Of a stretch of DNA of 32,667 nt, positions 8,701 through 17,840 are shown one piece after another. The notes below the pieces were generated by a model. That model saw only the letters and a list, made by a program, of their open reading frames with translations. It searched no databases and was not told the DNA's origin. Each line of letters starts with the position of its first letter. The stretch's first letter is position 1. The stretch covers positions 1 through 32,667 of the forward strand of contig JAGHEK010000068.1 of assembly GCA_017889265.1 (NCBI GenBank), in the 5' to 3' direction. The stretch is from Romboutsia sp. GTDB lineage: Bacteria; Bacillota; Clostridia; Peptostreptococcales; Peptostreptococcaceae. The translations under genes and the position numbers were made by a program.

Positions 8701-9198
8701 ATGGATACTACAATAACTTCTACTAGAAGCATTTCTTCTAGTGTAACTGAAAATGGAACTCCGATTGTTCAGGCTGGAGAGGAAAGTAATAAGGATTTAT
8801 TTTTAAAGCTTTTAGTTGCACAAATGCAAAATCAAGACCCATTTAATCCTCAGGATCCAACACAGTATGTTACACAGTTATCTCAGTTTACTATGATGGA
8901 AGAAACTATGGACTTAAACGATAATATTGAATTGATGCTAGGAATTAACAATGGTTTATTAGTTAATTCGGCTATGAGTGGTGCAACAGCCATTATAGGA
9001 AAAGAAGTTGAAGCATATGCTCCAAAAACTAATGAAGAAAATACAGAAAGTGGAGAAACAACAGAAGGATCTACAACTATAAAGGGTAATGTGGAGAGTG
9101 TTGAGATAAAAGATGGTGTTGTTTATATGAATATTAGAAATAAAGAGAATGATGAGTTAGTTTCTATTGAATACGCAGCACTTATAAAAGTTAATTAA
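8701..9198 (+). CDS. flgD: Flagellar hook capping/assembly protein FlgD
   Basis: 165 aa; 'DLFLKLLVAQMQNQDPFNPQDPTQYVTQLSQFTMMEETMDLN'. Confidence 0.95.
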   Translation: MDTTITSTRSISSSVTENGTPIVQAGEESNKDLFLKLLVAQMQNQDPFNPQDPTQYVTQLSQFTMMEETMDLNDNIELMLGINNGLLVNSAMSGATAIIGKEVEAYAPKTNEENTESGETTEGSTTIKGNVESVEIKDGVVYMNIRNKENDELVSIEYAALIKVN

Positions 9199-9234
9199 CA
9201 GAAAAAGACATTTTTATTAAGGAGAGTTAAAAGT

Positions 9235-10329
9235 ATGTTAAGATCAATGTATTCAGGAATAAGTGGAATGAAATCTAATCAAACTAAGCTTGATGTTGTT
9301 GCAAATAACGTTGCTAACGTTGGAACTACTGCTTTTAAGAAATCTAGTGCTAGATTTACTGATGCACTTTATCAATCAGCTTTATATGCAAGTTCTCCAG
9401 GAGGAACAGCAGATAATGGATTAGTGCTAGGAGGAGTTAGTCCAGGTCAAGTAGGTATTGGTGTTAAGGTAAGTGGTATATTTAAAAATATGGTACAGGG
9501 TGCTATACAACCAACAGGAAGACCTACAGATTTAGCAATAGATGGAGATGGATTTTTTACAGTTTCTATGCCAGGGGGACAGGTTGCATATACAAGAGAT
9601 GGTTCATTTAGTTTAGATTTAAATGGTAACTTAGTAACTGCAGATGGTTATAAAGTTGTTAATAAAATAACTAATCCAGATGGAACTATAGTACCTCCAG
9701 GTAGCGATGCGTATGATGTTGATACTGATGGAGATGGTATAAATGATTCTTGTGCTGTTCAAATACCTAAAGAAGTTTACTATATAAAAGATGGTGTAAC
9801 TGGACTTGATAAGTATAAAGGTCAGACTATTATGAAAATAAAAGATAATAATGGTGATGATAAGTACACTCTTTTAGATGGAACAGATATTACAAATGAT
9901 ATAAATGGAGCCATAGGAGGAAATGGTACATTTAATGATATACTTAGAATAAAAAAGGTTGTAAACTTTAATATATCAAAAGAAGGTAAAGTATCTTATT
10001 TACTTGAAGATGGAAGTAGATCTCCTCAAACTGATACTGCAGGTCAACCTTTAGAATCACAACAACAATTAACTATATCTATATTCCAAAATGCAGAAGG
10101 ATTAGAGCAATTAGCAGGAAATCTTTACTCTGTTAGTGCAAACTCTGGTAATGCAATAACTGGAGCTGTAAGTGGTCAAATAAATCAAGGGGCAATAGAA
10201 ATGTCAAATGTTGATTTATCAGAGGAATTTACTGAGATGATAGTAACACAAAGAGCTTTCCAAGCATCTAGTAAAGTAATAACTACAAGTGATGAATTAT
10301 TACAAGAAATAATGAACCTAAAAAGATAA
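9235..10329 (+). CDS. flgE: Flagellar hook protein FlgE
   Basis: 364 aa; 'MLRSMYSGISGMKSNQTKLDVVANNVANVGTTAFKK' and 'VDLSEEFTEMIVTQRAFQASSKVITTSDELLQEIMNLKR'. Confidence 0.96.
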   Translation: MLRSMYSGISGMKSNQTKLDVVANNVANVGTTAFKKSSARFTDALYQSALYASSPGGTADNGLVLGGVSPGQVGIGVKVSGIFKNMVQGAIQPTGRPTDLAIDGDGFFTVSMPGGQVAYTRDGSFSLDLNGNLVTADGYKVVNKITNPDGTIVPPGSDAYDVDTDGDGINDSCAVQIPKEVYYIKDGVTGLDKYKGQTIMKIKDNNGDDKYTLLDGTDITNDINGAIGGNGTFNDILRIKKVVNFNISKEGKVSYLLEDGSRSPQTDTAGQPLESQQQLTISIFQNAEGLEQLAGNLYSVSANSGNAITGAVSGQINQGAIEMSNVDLSEEFTEMIVTQRAFQASSKVITTSDELLQEIMNLKR

Positions 10330-10345
10330 TAGGAGGAATTAATAG

Positions 10346-11143
10346 ATGAATAAAACGGATATTCTAACCCCTATTGGATTTGTTGTTGCATTTGGGCTTG
10401 TTATATTCGGTATAATGGTCGGAGATAAACTAGGTTTAGGTCTTAAACCATTTATAGATGTACCTTCTCTTGCAATAACTGTTGGAGGGTCTTTAGGAGC
10501 ACTTCTTGTAACTTTTACTATGGACGAGATAAAAGACATACCTAAAGCATTAAAGGCTTGTATGTTTTCTACTAATATAAATAAAATTGATTTAATAAAT
10601 CAGTTTAAAGATATATCAAAAAAAGTTAGATCAGAAGGTGTTTTAGCACTTGAATCTTCAATAGGTGAAATAGAAAATGATTTCTTAAGAAAAGGACTTG
10701 AGTATGTAGTTGATGGAATGGATGCAGAAGTCACTAAAACAATACTTGAAACAGAAATTTCTGCAGTTGAAACTACTTATGCAAGATATTCTAGATTATT
10801 TAAATTATGGGGGTCATTTACTCCAGCATTCGGGATGGTTGGTACTCTTATAGGTCTTATACAAATGCTTGCAGACTTAGGAGATGCTAGTGCCATAGCA
10901 GCAGGTATGGGTGCTGCCCTTATAACTACATTTTATGGTGCATTATTTGCAAATGGTATATTTAACCCATTAGGATTTAACGTTGAAGTTAAAGGTGAAA
11001 AAGAAGTTGAAATTCTTGAGATGATGATGGTTGGTATTTGTAGCATTCAAAATGAAGTTAGTTTACCAGTTTTAGAGGCTAATTTACTTTGTTATTTAAA
11101 TGCTACTGAAAAGAAAGCTTTTGAAGAGGCTGGAGGTGCTTAA
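10346..11143 (+). CDS. motA: Flagellar motor stator protein MotA
   Basis: 265 aa; 'PSLAITVGGSLGALLVTF', 'FKLWGSFTPAFGMVGTLIGLIQMLADLGDASAIAAGMGAALITTFYGALFAN'. Confidence 0.96.
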   Translation: MNKTDILTPIGFVVAFGLVIFGIMVGDKLGLGLKPFIDVPSLAITVGGSLGALLVTFTMDEIKDIPKALKACMFSTNINKIDLINQFKDISKKVRSEGVLALESSIGEIENDFLRKGLEYVVDGMDAEVTKTILETEISAVETTYARYSRLFKLWGSFTPAFGMVGTLIGLIQMLADLGDASAIAAGMGAALITTFYGALFANGIFNPLGFNVEVKGEKEVEILEMMMVGICSIQNEVSLPVLEANLLCYLNATEKKAFEEAGGA

Positions 11144-11145
11144 AA

Positions 11146-11913
11146 TTGGCACGTAAAAAGAAAAAAGGCGATGAGATTAATACAAACGCTTGGATGGATA
11201 CTTATGCTGATACAGTAACCTTGTTATTGACATTTTTTATATTACTTTATTCTATATCATCAGTCGATGCTCAAAAGCTAAAAGAATTAGCTTTAGCACT
11301 TCAACAAGCATTAGTTGGTAAAGATAGTGTATACGAATTAGGTAGCCTTGAGGAAATTAAAATAGAAAAAGGTGATAAAGAGGCGGAAAAACAGTCCGAA
11401 AAACCACCAGGAGAACAAGGGCAAAATCAAGCTCAAAACAATACTTCTCAAGAACCTTTAAATAAAGATGAATTAAAAGAGACTTTAGAGGAAATAATAG
11501 AACAGAAGAATTTAGCAGATTCGATAAAATTAGTTGAAGATGAAAAGGGGATTATCCTACAACTTCATGAATCATTACTATTTGATTCTGGTAAAGCTCA
11601 GCTTAAAGCTACTGATGATATATTAGATGCTTTAAATACTATAATAAATAGTGTTTCTAATAATGTTTTAATAGAAGGTAATACAGATAATACACCTATA
11701 CACACTTCGGAATTTCCTTCTAACTGGGAATTATCAACTGCTAGAGCTGTCAGTGTTGCAAGACATTTTATCGACTGTGGTGTTGAACCAAAAAGAATTA
11801 CAGTTAAAGGATTTGGAGAATACAATCCAATAGCAGAAAATGATACTCCTGAGAATAAATCGTTAAATAGAAGAGTCGATATACTTATTTTAGATGAAGA
11901 AGGAGCTAATTAA
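11146..11913 (+). CDS. motB: Flagellar motor stator protein MotB
   Basis: 255 aa, TTG start; 'NTNAWMDTYADTVTLLLTFFILLYSISSVD' TM with conserved Asp; OmpA-like domain 'EGNTDNTPIHTSEFPSNWELSTARAVSVARHF'. Confidence 0.96.
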   Translation: MARKKKKGDEINTNAWMDTYADTVTLLLTFFILLYSISSVDAQKLKELALALQQALVGKDSVYELGSLEEIKIEKGDKEAEKQSEKPPGEQGQNQAQNNTSQEPLNKDELKETLEEIIEQKNLADSIKLVEDEKGIILQLHESLLFDSGKAQLKATDDILDALNTIINSVSNNVLIEGNTDNTPIHTSEFPSNWELSTARAVSVARHFIDCGVEPKRITVKGFGEYNPIAENDTPENKSLNRRVDILILDEEGAN

Positions 11914-12263
11914 TGGGTGATACTTTTAAATATATAATAGATATGTTAGTAGCTTTACCTATAATATTAATACTTATAATAGTATCTATAAGACTTGCAA
12001 GATTTAACCTACTAAACATAGAGAATACTCGGTATACTAAAGTATTAGAAAAAATAATAATAAGTAAAGATACTCAAATATCTATATTAAAAATGGGTGA
12101 TGAAGGCTTAATTTTAGCATCATCACCCTATAAAATAGAAAAGATAAAAGAATTATCTAAAGAAGAAATAAATATAATCGAAGAAAAAATAAAACAAAAC
12201 AAAATAAATAAAGATAATTTTAAGTTTGATTTAAAAAATATAAAAAAGTATAGAGGTGATTAA
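11913..12263 (+). CDS. fliO: FliO/FliZ-like flagellar biosynthesis membrane protein
   Basis: 116 aa; single N-terminal TM then 'ISILKMGDEGLILASSPYKIEKIKELSKEE'; lies immediately before fliP; TAATG overlap with motB. Confidence 0.72.
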   Translation: MGDTFKYIIDMLVALPIILILIIVSIRLARFNLLNIENTRYTKVLEKIIISKDTQISILKMGDEGLILASSPYKIEKIKELSKEEINIIEEKIKQNKINKDNFKFDLKNIKKYRGD

Positions 12264-12266
12264 AGG

Positions 12267-12935
12267 GTGGAGGAATTAGGTAATATTTTAAGTTATAGCC
12301 AACAAGATTTAACCCCTTTAATACAATTATTCTTAATTCTTACGCTACTTATGTTTTTACCGGTAGCTATATTTATGTTAACATCTTTTGTAAGAATAAT
12401 TGTCACATTTTCATTTATAAAATCAGCATTAGGAGCACAACAATCAATACCAAATCAAGTCTTAATTGGTGTTGCAATAGTTATGACTATATTTATAATG
12501 GCACCTACGATTGAAAAAATAAATGAAACTGCTATAAAACCTTATTTGGAAGAGGAAATTAAATTTCAAGATGCATTGCTTGAAGCAGAAAAGCCTATAA
12601 AAGCTTTTTTACTTGAACAAACTAGAGAAACAGATATTGAATTATTTTTAGAAAATGCTAAAATCGATAAAGAAAGCATAACAAGAGATAATATACCTTT
12701 ATATGTATTAGTTCCAGCATTTGCTATAAGTGAGTTGAAAACTGCATTTCAAATAGGATTTTTAATATATCTTCCATTTTTGCTCATAGATTTAGTTGTT
12801 GCAAGTACTCTTATGGCAATGGGGATGATGATGCTTCCACCAGTTATGGTCTCATTACCTTTTAAGTTATTACTTTTTATAATGGTAGACGGCTGGAATC
12901 TATTGATAAAATCTTTAATTTTAAGTTTTGGTTAA
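12267..12935 (+). CDS. fliP: Flagellar type III export protein FliP
   Basis: 222 aa, GTG start; 'MLTSFVRIIVTFSFIKSALGAQQSIPNQVLIGVAIVMTIFIMAP', 'MGMMMLPPVMVSLPFKLLLFIMVDGWNLL'. Confidence 0.97.
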   Translation: MEELGNILSYSQQDLTPLIQLFLILTLLMFLPVAIFMLTSFVRIIVTFSFIKSALGAQQSIPNQVLIGVAIVMTIFIMAPTIEKINETAIKPYLEEEIKFQDALLEAEKPIKAFLLEQTRETDIELFLENAKIDKESITRDNIPLYVLVPAFAISELKTAFQIGFLIYLPFLLIDLVVASTLMAMGMMMLPPVMVSLPFKLLLFIMVDGWNLLIKSLILSFG

Positions 12936-12947
12936 GGAGATAGTAAT

Positions 12948-13217
12948 ATGAGTGAAAATATGGTAATGAGTATAGTAAAGGAAGGTTTATATACTAGTAT
13001 GATAGTAGCTGGACCTATTCTTATTCTTACACTTTTAATAGGACTTATAATAAGTATAATTCAAGCAACAACACAAATTCAGGAGCAAACTTTAACATTC
13101 TTACCTAAACTTATAGTAGCAGGTCTAGTACTTGCAGTTGGAGGTAATTGGATGTTGAATGAATTAATTAAATTCACTAATAAAATTATGAATATGATAT
13201 CAGTTATAAATAGGTAA
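12948..13217 (+). CDS. fliQ: Flagellar type III export protein FliQ
   Basis: 89 aa; 'GPILILTLLIGLIISIIQATTQIQEQTLTFLPKLI'. Confidence 0.97.
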   Translation: MSENMVMSIVKEGLYTSMIVAGPILILTLLIGLIISIIQATTQIQEQTLTFLPKLIVAGLVLAVGGNWMLNELIKFTNKIMNMISVINR

Positions 13218-13221
13218 AAGT

Positions 13222-15024
13222 ATGTTATTAGCATTTATTAGAGTATCAACATTCTTTTTTTCTATGAATATAATGTTTCCAGCAGGAACACCGGGACCAT
13301 TTAAAATAGCATTTTCTTTTATTATGTCATTAATAATATCTATAGGTATTGATTTAAATGTTGAAATTGCTAATATGTATATACTTATATATATGGTTAT
13401 AATGGAATTCTTGACAGGATTAGCATTAGGATATATGACGAGTTTATGTTTTAATGGATTAAAAATTGCAGGTTCAATGATGGATATGCAATTGGGTCTT
13501 ATGATGGCTAGTATGTATGATCCAAATTCTCAAAGTCAAACGACGTTGATATCGAATATAACCCATTGGATGGGTGTTGTGATTTTTTTTATAATAAATG
13601 GACATCACATATTAATTAAGGGGATTCAACATAGTTTTGAAATAATAAAAGTTGGTGAACCTATTTTTCTTAGTAATTTTGATTACATAGTAAATGTTTT
13701 TGTTGAAGTGTTTATCATAGGATTTAGAATATCAATTCCGATTATGCTAGCACTTTTTATGAAAGATTTAATACTTGGACTTATATCAAAAAGTGTACCT
13801 TCTTTAAATGTAATGATGATATCTATGCCACTTAAAATACTTGTAGGTATCCTATTTTTTATAATGGGATTACCTTTTATAGGCCAAGAAATAGCAGATC
13901 TTTTATCTAATATAAGAGAAATATTAGAAGGTACATTAAGTGTGGGAGCATTGCCACTTGGAATAATTTTATCTAATGATGATAAGACAGAAGAACCTAC
14001 TCCTAAAAAGTTAAGAGAAGCTAGGAAAAGTGGTAACATAGCTAAAAGTCCAGAAATTTCTACTGCGATTACTCTTATCGTAATGATAGTAGTAACATTA
14101 TCTATGTCTGATAAAATATTTGTTGCTTTAAAACAAAACTTAATACATTATCTTGATTATGGATTTAGTTTTGAACTAAATAAAGCAACACTATATGTAC
14201 TTGTAAAGGATTTTTTAATATCTTTTTCTAATATATTTTTCCCAATAGGTATTATGATATTAGTATCTGGATTAGTTGGTAATTTAATTCAAACCAAAAT
14301 GCTTTTTACTACTGAACCAATAAAACCTAAATTATCGAAATTAAATCCTTTAAACGGATTTAAAAATATGTTTTCAGGAAGAGCTTTTGGACAGTTGATA
14401 AAAAGTATAGCAATAATAGTTATACTTTTTTATATAGGTGAGTCTTATTTTAATGATAATTTTATAGGTATAATAAAAAGCTCTAATATAAGTATAGATT
14501 ACCTTTATCCAACTATAATAAAGCTTGTTGGAGATCTATTAAAAAAGATTGCTATGGCTATGGTAGTCATAGCCGTACTAGATTATGCTTATCAAAAATA
14601 TAATCATAAGAAAAGTCTTAAGATGACTAAACAAGAAATAAAAGAAGAATTCAAACAAGCAGAAGGAAATCCTGAAATAAAAGGTAAGATTAAACAAAAA
14701 CAAAAAGAAATGGCTAGAATGAGAATGATGCAAGCAGTACCTACTGCCACAGTAATTGTGACCAATCCTACTCATATATCTATTGCAATCAGATATGAAA
14801 GAGGTAGAGATGAAAGTCCTGTTGTTGTTGCAAAAGGTGCGGATAACGTTGCTTTTAAAATAAGAGAAATAGCAAAAGAACACAAAATACCAATTATTGA
14901 AAATAAGCCTCTTGCAAGACTTATGTACAAAGAGATTGAGATAGATGAACAAATACCAGAGAGTATGTATAAAGCAGTTGCTGAAGTCTTAGTGGCTGTT
15001 TATAAAATGAAAAATAAACTTTAG
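13222..15024 (+). CDS. Natural FliR-FlhB fusion (flagellar type III export gate/switch)
   Basis: 600 aa; N-terminal FliR-like multi-TM domain (about 1-250), then in-frame FlhB 'DDKTEEPTPKKLREARKSGNIAKSPEIS' with the autocleavage motif 'VTNPTHISIAIRY'. Confidence 0.95.
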   Translation: MLLAFIRVSTFFFSMNIMFPAGTPGPFKIAFSFIMSLIISIGIDLNVEIANMYILIYMVIMEFLTGLALGYMTSLCFNGLKIAGSMMDMQLGLMMASMYDPNSQSQTTLISNITHWMGVVIFFIINGHHILIKGIQHSFEIIKVGEPIFLSNFDYIVNVFVEVFIIGFRISIPIMLALFMKDLILGLISKSVPSLNVMMISMPLKILVGILFFIMGLPFIGQEIADLLSNIREILEGTLSVGALPLGIILSNDDKTEEPTPKKLREARKSGNIAKSPEISTAITLIVMIVVTLSMSDKIFVALKQNLIHYLDYGFSFELNKATLYVLVKDFLISFSNIFFPIGIMILVSGLVGNLIQTKMLFTTEPIKPKLSKLNPLNGFKNMFSGRAFGQLIKSIAIIVILFYIGESYFNDNFIGIIKSSNISIDYLYPTIIKLVGDLLKKIAMAMVVIAVLDYAYQKYNHKKSLKMTKQEIKEEFKQAEGNPEIKGKIKQKQKEMARMRMMQAVPTATVIVTNPTHISIAIRYERGRDESPVVVAKGADNVAFKIREIAKEHKIPIIENKPLARLMYKEIEIDEQIPESMYKAVAEVLVAVYKMKNKL

Positions 15025-15047
15025 AAAGTTATAAAAGAGGTTATAAA

Positions 15048-17099
15048 ATGAATTCGAAAAAGAGATTAGATATAATAGTTGCTTTTGGTATTTTAGGTAT
15101 AGTACTTATGATAATAATACCTTTACCAACTTTTTTACTGGATACTCTTTTAGCTGTAAATATAGGGTTTTCAGTTCTTATATTACTAATGACTCTTTTA
15201 TCAACTAGTACACTTGAACTATCTATATTCCCGACAATATTACTTGTTACAACACTTTTTAGATTGGCACTTAATATATCTTCAACAAGGCTTATTTTAA
15301 GTCAAGGTACTGCTGGAAATGTAATTGAAGCATTTGGTAGTTTCGTTGTTGGTGGAAACTATGTTGTTGGGGTTGTAATATTTCTAATAATAATGATAGT
15401 ACAGTTTATGGTTATAACTAATGGTTCTGGAAGGGTTGCAGAGGTTGCAGCTAGATTTACGCTTGATGCTATGCCTGGTAAACAGATGAGTATAGATGCT
15501 GACTTAAACTCAGGTGTTATAGATGAAAAAACTGCCATTAGAAAAAGAAAAGAATTACAACAAGAAGCCGATTTTTATGGAGCTATGGACGGGGCATCTA
15601 AATTCGTTAAAGGAGATGCTACGGCTGGTATAATAGTAACACTTATAAACGTATTAGGTGGTATAATAATAGGTATAGTAATGCTTGATATGGACTTTAT
15701 GGAGGCTATTCAAACCTACGTTAGATTAACCATAGGTGATGGTCTTGTAAGTCAGATACCAGCACTATTAATATCTACATCAGCAGGTATATTAGTAACT
15801 AAAGTAAGTGGAGAAGAAAACTTTGGTAATCAGTTTGGTAAACAGTTAATATCAATACCTAAAGCAATAGCTATGACTGGTGCAGTATTATTAGTTTTAG
15901 GTCTTATGCCGGGACTTCCAACTTTATCATTCTGGTCTTTAGGAATTGGAGCCGTTGCTCTTGCATTTTTCCTTAATAAAGATGAAGCTAAAAAGAAAGA
16001 AGAGGAAAGTATCTCTCAAATAGAAGAAATAGAAACAAAACCTTCTACACCAGATATGGCAGAAGATGTTTCAAAACTTATTAGTGTTGAGCCAATAGAA
16101 GTAGAAATAGGTTACGGACTTATTCCTTTAGCTGATGAAAGTAGTGGTGGAGATTTATTACAAAGAATAGTTTCTGTAAGAAGACAATGTGCAATAGAAA
16201 TGGGTATAGTTGTTCATCCTATAAGAATTAGAGATAATTTACAATTAAATCCTAATCAGTATTGTATAAAAATAAAAGGAAATACTATGGCAATACACGA
16301 TTTGATGCCAACGATGTTACTTTGTATGAATCCTATGGGAGCTGATATAGATATAGAAGGTATAAAGACTAAAGAACCTACTTTTGGTCTTGATGCACTT
16401 TGGATAGATAAAGAAAAAGCTGAAGAAGCTGAACTTAGAGGATATACGGTTGTAGACCCAACTACTATACTTGTAACACATCTTTTAGAAATAATAAAAA
16501 ATAAATCTTATGAACTAGTTGGAAGACAAGAAGTTAAATCTATTGTTGATTCTATGAAAGAAAGATATAGTGCAGTAGTTGAAGAGCTTATACCAGATTT
16601 AATGACTATTGGAGAAGTTCAAGCGGTTTTACAAAATCTATTAAAAGAAAAAGTTGCTATAAAAGATAGAGTAACTATTTTTGAAACTTTAGCAGACCAT
16701 GCTAGAAATACAAAGGATATAGAGTTATTAACAGAATACGTTAGAATGGCTATGAGTAGAAGTATTTGTTCTGAACTTACAGATGAAAATAATTCTATTG
16801 TTGTTGCAACATTATCACCAGAAGTTGAAAATATAGTAAGTACTAATCTTCAACGTTCTGTAAATGGTACTTATCCTGCTATAACACCAGATATTACAAA
16901 TAGCATTTTTGCATCAATTCAAGGTATAATAGAAGAGGTAGATTTTAATAATAATAGACCGATAATATTAGTTTCACCAAAAATAAGGGCACCTTTTAGA
17001 AAATTAGTTGAAATGGTGTTTCCTCAGGTTACAATATTATCATTAAATGAAGTACCAAATGATATTCAGATAAAAGCACAAGGTGTTGTTAATATATAG
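15048..17099 (+). CDS. flhA: Flagellar biosynthesis protein FlhA
   Basis: 683 aa; FHIPEP-family signatures 'FPTILLVTTLFRLALNISSTRLIL', 'RVAEVAARFTLDAMPGKQMSIDADLNSGVI'. Confidence 0.97.
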   Translation: MNSKKRLDIIVAFGILGIVLMIIIPLPTFLLDTLLAVNIGFSVLILLMTLLSTSTLELSIFPTILLVTTLFRLALNISSTRLILSQGTAGNVIEAFGSFVVGGNYVVGVVIFLIIMIVQFMVITNGSGRVAEVAARFTLDAMPGKQMSIDADLNSGVIDEKTAIRKRKELQQEADFYGAMDGASKFVKGDATAGIIVTLINVLGGIIIGIVMLDMDFMEAIQTYVRLTIGDGLVSQIPALLISTSAGILVTKVSGEENFGNQFGKQLISIPKAIAMTGAVLLVLGLMPGLPTLSFWSLGIGAVALAFFLNKDEAKKKEEESISQIEEIETKPSTPDMAEDVSKLISVEPIEVEIGYGLIPLADESSGGDLLQRIVSVRRQCAIEMGIVVHPIRIRDNLQLNPNQYCIKIKGNTMAIHDLMPTMLLCMNPMGADIDIEGIKTKEPTFGLDALWIDKEKAEEAELRGYTVVDPTTILVTHLLEIIKNKSYELVGRQEVKSIVDSMKERYSAVVEELIPDLMTIGEVQAVLQNLLKEKVAIKDRVTIFETLADHARNTKDIELLTEYVRMAMSRSICSELTDENNSIVVATLSPEVENIVSTNLQRSVNGTYPAITPDITNSIFASIQGIIEEVDFNNNRPIILVSPKIRAPFRKLVEMVFPQVTILSLNEVPNDIQIKAQGVVNI

Positions 17100-17114
17100 T
17101 AGGGGGTGTTGTTT

Positions 17115-17828
17115 ATGAGTATATACAACAAAGAAGAACTTATAGTTAATAATATGCCACTAGTAAGATATATAGCATCAAGGTATCATACTAAAAAAAT
17201 AGGTATAGATTATGAAGATTTAGTAGGATATGGAACTATAGGGCTGATAGATGCTACTGAAAAGTTTGATGAGAAAAAAGGTGTTAAATTCTCAACATTT
17301 GCATCTATGAAAATAACTTCTGCTATAATAGATGAAATAAGAAGATATATGCCAATATCAAGAAATTATATGGCTAAAACTAAGGAGTATAATAAAGCTG
17401 TTGATTTTTTACAAAATAAATTTTTAAGAGAACCTAGTAAAAAAGAAATAGCTGAATATATGGATATAAGTGAAGATGAACTTGAAGTAATAATTCTAAA
17501 AAATCAGACTTTATCAACAACTTCTTTAGATAATACTATATTTGAAGATGAAAAAGAAATAAAACTGATAGATACGATAGAAGATGAAAATGTTTTGTCT
17601 CCAAGTGAGTTAGTGGAAAAAGAAGAATTAACTAAAATAATGGCCAAGGCATTAGATACATTGAAAGAAAAAGATAAAATGGTGTTATCTCTTTATTATT
17701 ACGAAGAATTAACGTTAAAAGAGATAGGTCTTATACTTGGTATATCAGAATCTAGAGTTTCACAGTTAAATAGTAGAGCTTTAGGAAGATTAAAAGAGGC
17801 TATGAGAAAAATAAATTATATAGAATAG
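17115..17828 (+). CDS. fliA: RNA polymerase sigma factor FliA (sigma-28/SigD)
   Basis: 'LVRYIASRYHTKKIGIDYEDLVGYGTIGLIDATEKFDEKKGVKFSTFASMKITSAIIDEIR' and 'LTLKEIGLILGISESRVSQLNSRALGRLKEAM'. ATG at 17115 follows RBS TAGGGGG; the track starts 9 nt earlier at a GTG. Confidence 0.95.
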   Translation: MSIYNKEELIVNNMPLVRYIASRYHTKKIGIDYEDLVGYGTIGLIDATEKFDEKKGVKFSTFASMKITSAIIDEIRRYMPISRNYMAKTKEYNKAVDFLQNKFLREPSKKEIAEYMDISEDELEVIILKNQTLSTTSLDNTIFEDEKEIKLIDTIEDENVLSPSELVEKEELTKIMAKALDTLKEKDKMVLSLYYYEELTLKEIGLILGISESRVSQLNSRALGRLKEAMRKINYIE

Positions 17829-17840
17829 GGAGGGAGTTTT

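Noticed and set aside
13683-14952. Minus-strand ORFs inside fliR-flhB (13683-14039, 14578-14952)
   Set aside because: Shadow ORFs opposite well-supported coding sequence.
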